In this document: positions 11,992 to 13,254 of the stretch, piece after piece
How the letters are laid out: each line of letters starts with the position of its first letter
How positions within the stretch are numbered: position 1 is the stretch's first letter
Assembly (NCBI GenBank): GCA_023137075.1
Contig: JAGLQA010000012.1
Coordinates: 1 to 13,254, forward strand
Reading direction: 5' to 3'
From: Candidatus Aminicenantota bacterium
GTDB lineage: Bacteria; Acidobacteriota; Aminicenantia; UBA2199
DNA length: 13,254 nucleotides
The notes under the pieces: model-generated
Databases searched by the model: none
Told to the model about the DNA's origin: nothing
Seen by the model: only the letters and a program-made list of their open reading frames with translations
Translations under genes and position numbers: made by a program

Positions 11992-13254
11992 TTAAAGAGT
12001 TTTCAGATACTCAACCAGGTCATTCAACTGGTCTTTCGTCATATCATTGGTAACCCCATGTTTATCTTCGGGATTGAACCGGGTCCAGATTTCTTCCAAT
12101 GTATCCGCACTCCCGTCATGGAGGTAGGGCGGGGTTTCGTAGATATTGTTGAGATGGGGAACATCGAAATTGCTATGGGTGTCGATAGGTGAACGGGTTC
12201 CCACATCGAAGATTTGCCGGTTCGTGAAATATGGTCCCGAATGACAATAATCACACCGGTTTTCTTTAGGGATTTCAATCCCCGAATTGGTGTGAGTACG
12301 GTCAAATAATTGTTTACCACGGCGCTGGGCAGGTGTTAATTGGTCTCCTTTCCGGTAGCGGTTGGGGTTCCGAGGGATAGTACAAATGTAGCGTTCCAGG
12401 GCTATTACCTGTTCCGGGGGAAAGGGATCGATGCGGGTAAAAAATACAGCTAAACGGGGCCCGCATTGGCGCTGCAGTGAACTATTTTTCCCAGTCCACT
12501 TGAAAGGAGGTGTATCCAGGATTCCCCGTAATGTCCGGTTATCAACCGGGTTGACTCCCACACCGTCCGGTTCGATGTCATAGGTAATACCGTCGATGCC
12601 GCCGTCCGGGTGACAGGTATGGCAGGAAAACTGCCGTCCAAAAGTTATTTCAGCACTGTGAAATATGCGTTCGCCGGCACGTTCCATGGTAATTTTTTTT
12701 GGCCCTCCTAAGTCGATAACAGCGACACGCTCTTGTTTGGCAACTTGAATAACAGAGATGGTATCGTCCAGTCCATCTGCCACATATACAAAGCGTCCGT
12801 CCCCGGAGACGGCAAGTCCGCGGGGACTTCGGCCCACGGCAATACGTTTGACAACGTATTCGGTAGATATACCCAGATGGTTGGGTAGGACCTTTTGACG
12901 CCGGTTTTCATCGGCACCCAGCAGAATTTTCTTCATTTTTTCCAGGTCGATGGCGGCAACTGCATCGATACCCCCGGCAGAGACGTAAGCATACTTACCG
13001 TCAGGGGTGATAACCAGGTCCGTGGGATCGGCAAAGTAATGGTCCGGTTCATCCAATAAAAGCTGATCTACCCGCCCGTCTTTCCAGAGAATCCCGATAC
13101 CATTGGTAATCATCCAGCCCTGGATGACGCGGGTCATCGGGATAAGGTTCTTTGTCCGTATCAATGTTACCAGGGCAAATTCTCCATCCGGGGAAAAATC
13201 AATGCCCTGCACCAGGTTGGCTTCCGGTATCATGATGCGGTTCTTTACAACAGA
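11992..13254 (-). CDS. YVTN beta-propeller fused to di-heme cytochrome c peroxidase/MauG-like domain (5' end outside window)
   Basis: The reading frame is open through the right edge, so the start lies beyond 13254; the first internal Met is at 13233. Numbering from that Met: propeller blades at 1-180, with SPDGEFALVT (14-23), TPDGKYAYVSAGG (76-88) and SGDGRFVYVADGLDDTISVI (143-162). Then comes a di-heme domain with c-type haem sites CHTCH (204-208) and CDYCH (327-331) and the family's PPYLHDGSADTLEEI (368-382). It ends at LVEYLKTL. Such proteins act outside the cytoplasm and reduce peroxide or, as in MauG, oxidise protein residues through a high-valent haem; the substrate here is not evident. 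It heads the visible leftward gene series, 16 bases before the propeller gene, and its promoter is outside the window. Haem attachment needs Ccm-type maturation encoded elsewhere. Confidence 0.88.
   Translation of the reverse strand, partial: SVVKNRIMIPEANLVQGIDFSPDGEFALVTLIRTKNLIPMTRVIQGWMITNGIGILWKDGRVDQLLLDEPDHYFADPTDLVITPDGKYAYVSAGGIDAVAAIDLEKMKKILLGADENRRQKVLPNHLGISTEYVVKRIAVGRSPRGLAVSGDGRFVYVADGLDDTISVIQVAKQERVAVIDLGGPKKITMERAGERIFHSAEITFGRQFSCHTCHPDGGIDGITYDIEPDGVGVNPVDNRTLRGILDTPPFKWTGKNSSLQRQCGPRLAVFFTRIDPFPPEQVIALERYICTIPRNPNRYRKGDQLTPAQRRGKQLFDRTHTNSGIEIPKENRCDYCHSGPYFTNRQIFDVGTRSPIDTHSNFDVPHLNNIYETPPYLHDGSADTLEEIWTRFNPEDKHGVTNDMTKDQLNDLVEYLKTL

Overview
The window reads as chromosomal DNA of a Gram-negative-type, probably environmental bacterium. 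Five of its nine genes show an N-terminal export signal, two proteins resemble periplasmic solute-binding proteins, and one is a di-heme c-type cytochrome protein that must mature outside the cytoplasm. The E. coli-like promoters (one is a perfect TTGACA-17-TATAAT) argue against Bacteroidetes. The mix of CRTAC1/UnbV, TPR and propeller proteins resembles Acidobacteriota, Aminicenantes or Desulfobacterota, but that placement is inference.

Left part (1-4764). A DHH-family phosphoesterase gene runs leftward from 1148. A two-gene operon runs rightward from 1274. The two start codons are 125 bases apart, and each has its own promoter-like sequence very close to its start. The rightward operon encodes a BrxD-like (DUF2791) P-loop ATPase and, with a 1-base overlap, a BrxHI-like Lhr-type superfamily 2 helicase. 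In type 2 BREX (Pgl) phage defence these two proteins travel with PglX, PglZ, PglW and PglY. Here the pair is alone, bounded by the DHH gene on one side and by a convergent gene 45 bases downstream. It is the best candidate in the window for a minimal or little-described defence or nucleic-acid system.

Right part (4810-13254). Six genes all run leftward. In order of transcription they are: a YVTN-propeller/di-heme (MauG/cytochrome c peroxidase type) protein whose 5' end lies outside the window; a secreted beta-propeller; two related branched-chain-amino-acid-type solute-binding proteins; then, behind a consensus promoter, a CRTAC1-type FG-GAP/UnbV protein and a TPR protein. Stop and start codons overlap at three of the junctions. 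All appear to be exported, and there is no ABC permease or ATPase, so the binding proteins probably do not serve a transporter encoded here. They may sense or present a substrate to the redox protein.

Two repeat features stand out. The propeller gene 10806-11975 carries a 23-base inverted repeat (21/23 identical) at its two ends. Its 3' copy belongs to a larger palindromic element that encodes the protein's basic tail and supplies the ribosome binding site of the next gene. A GC-rich palindrome with partial similarity sits in frame inside the helicase gene. The propeller gene also holds a run of ten G in the coding strand just after its signal peptide. No tRNA, rRNA, CRISPR array, transposase or convincing intrinsic terminator was seen. 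Bases 1-62 hold nothing recognisable, and no gene-free stretch exceeds 300 bases.
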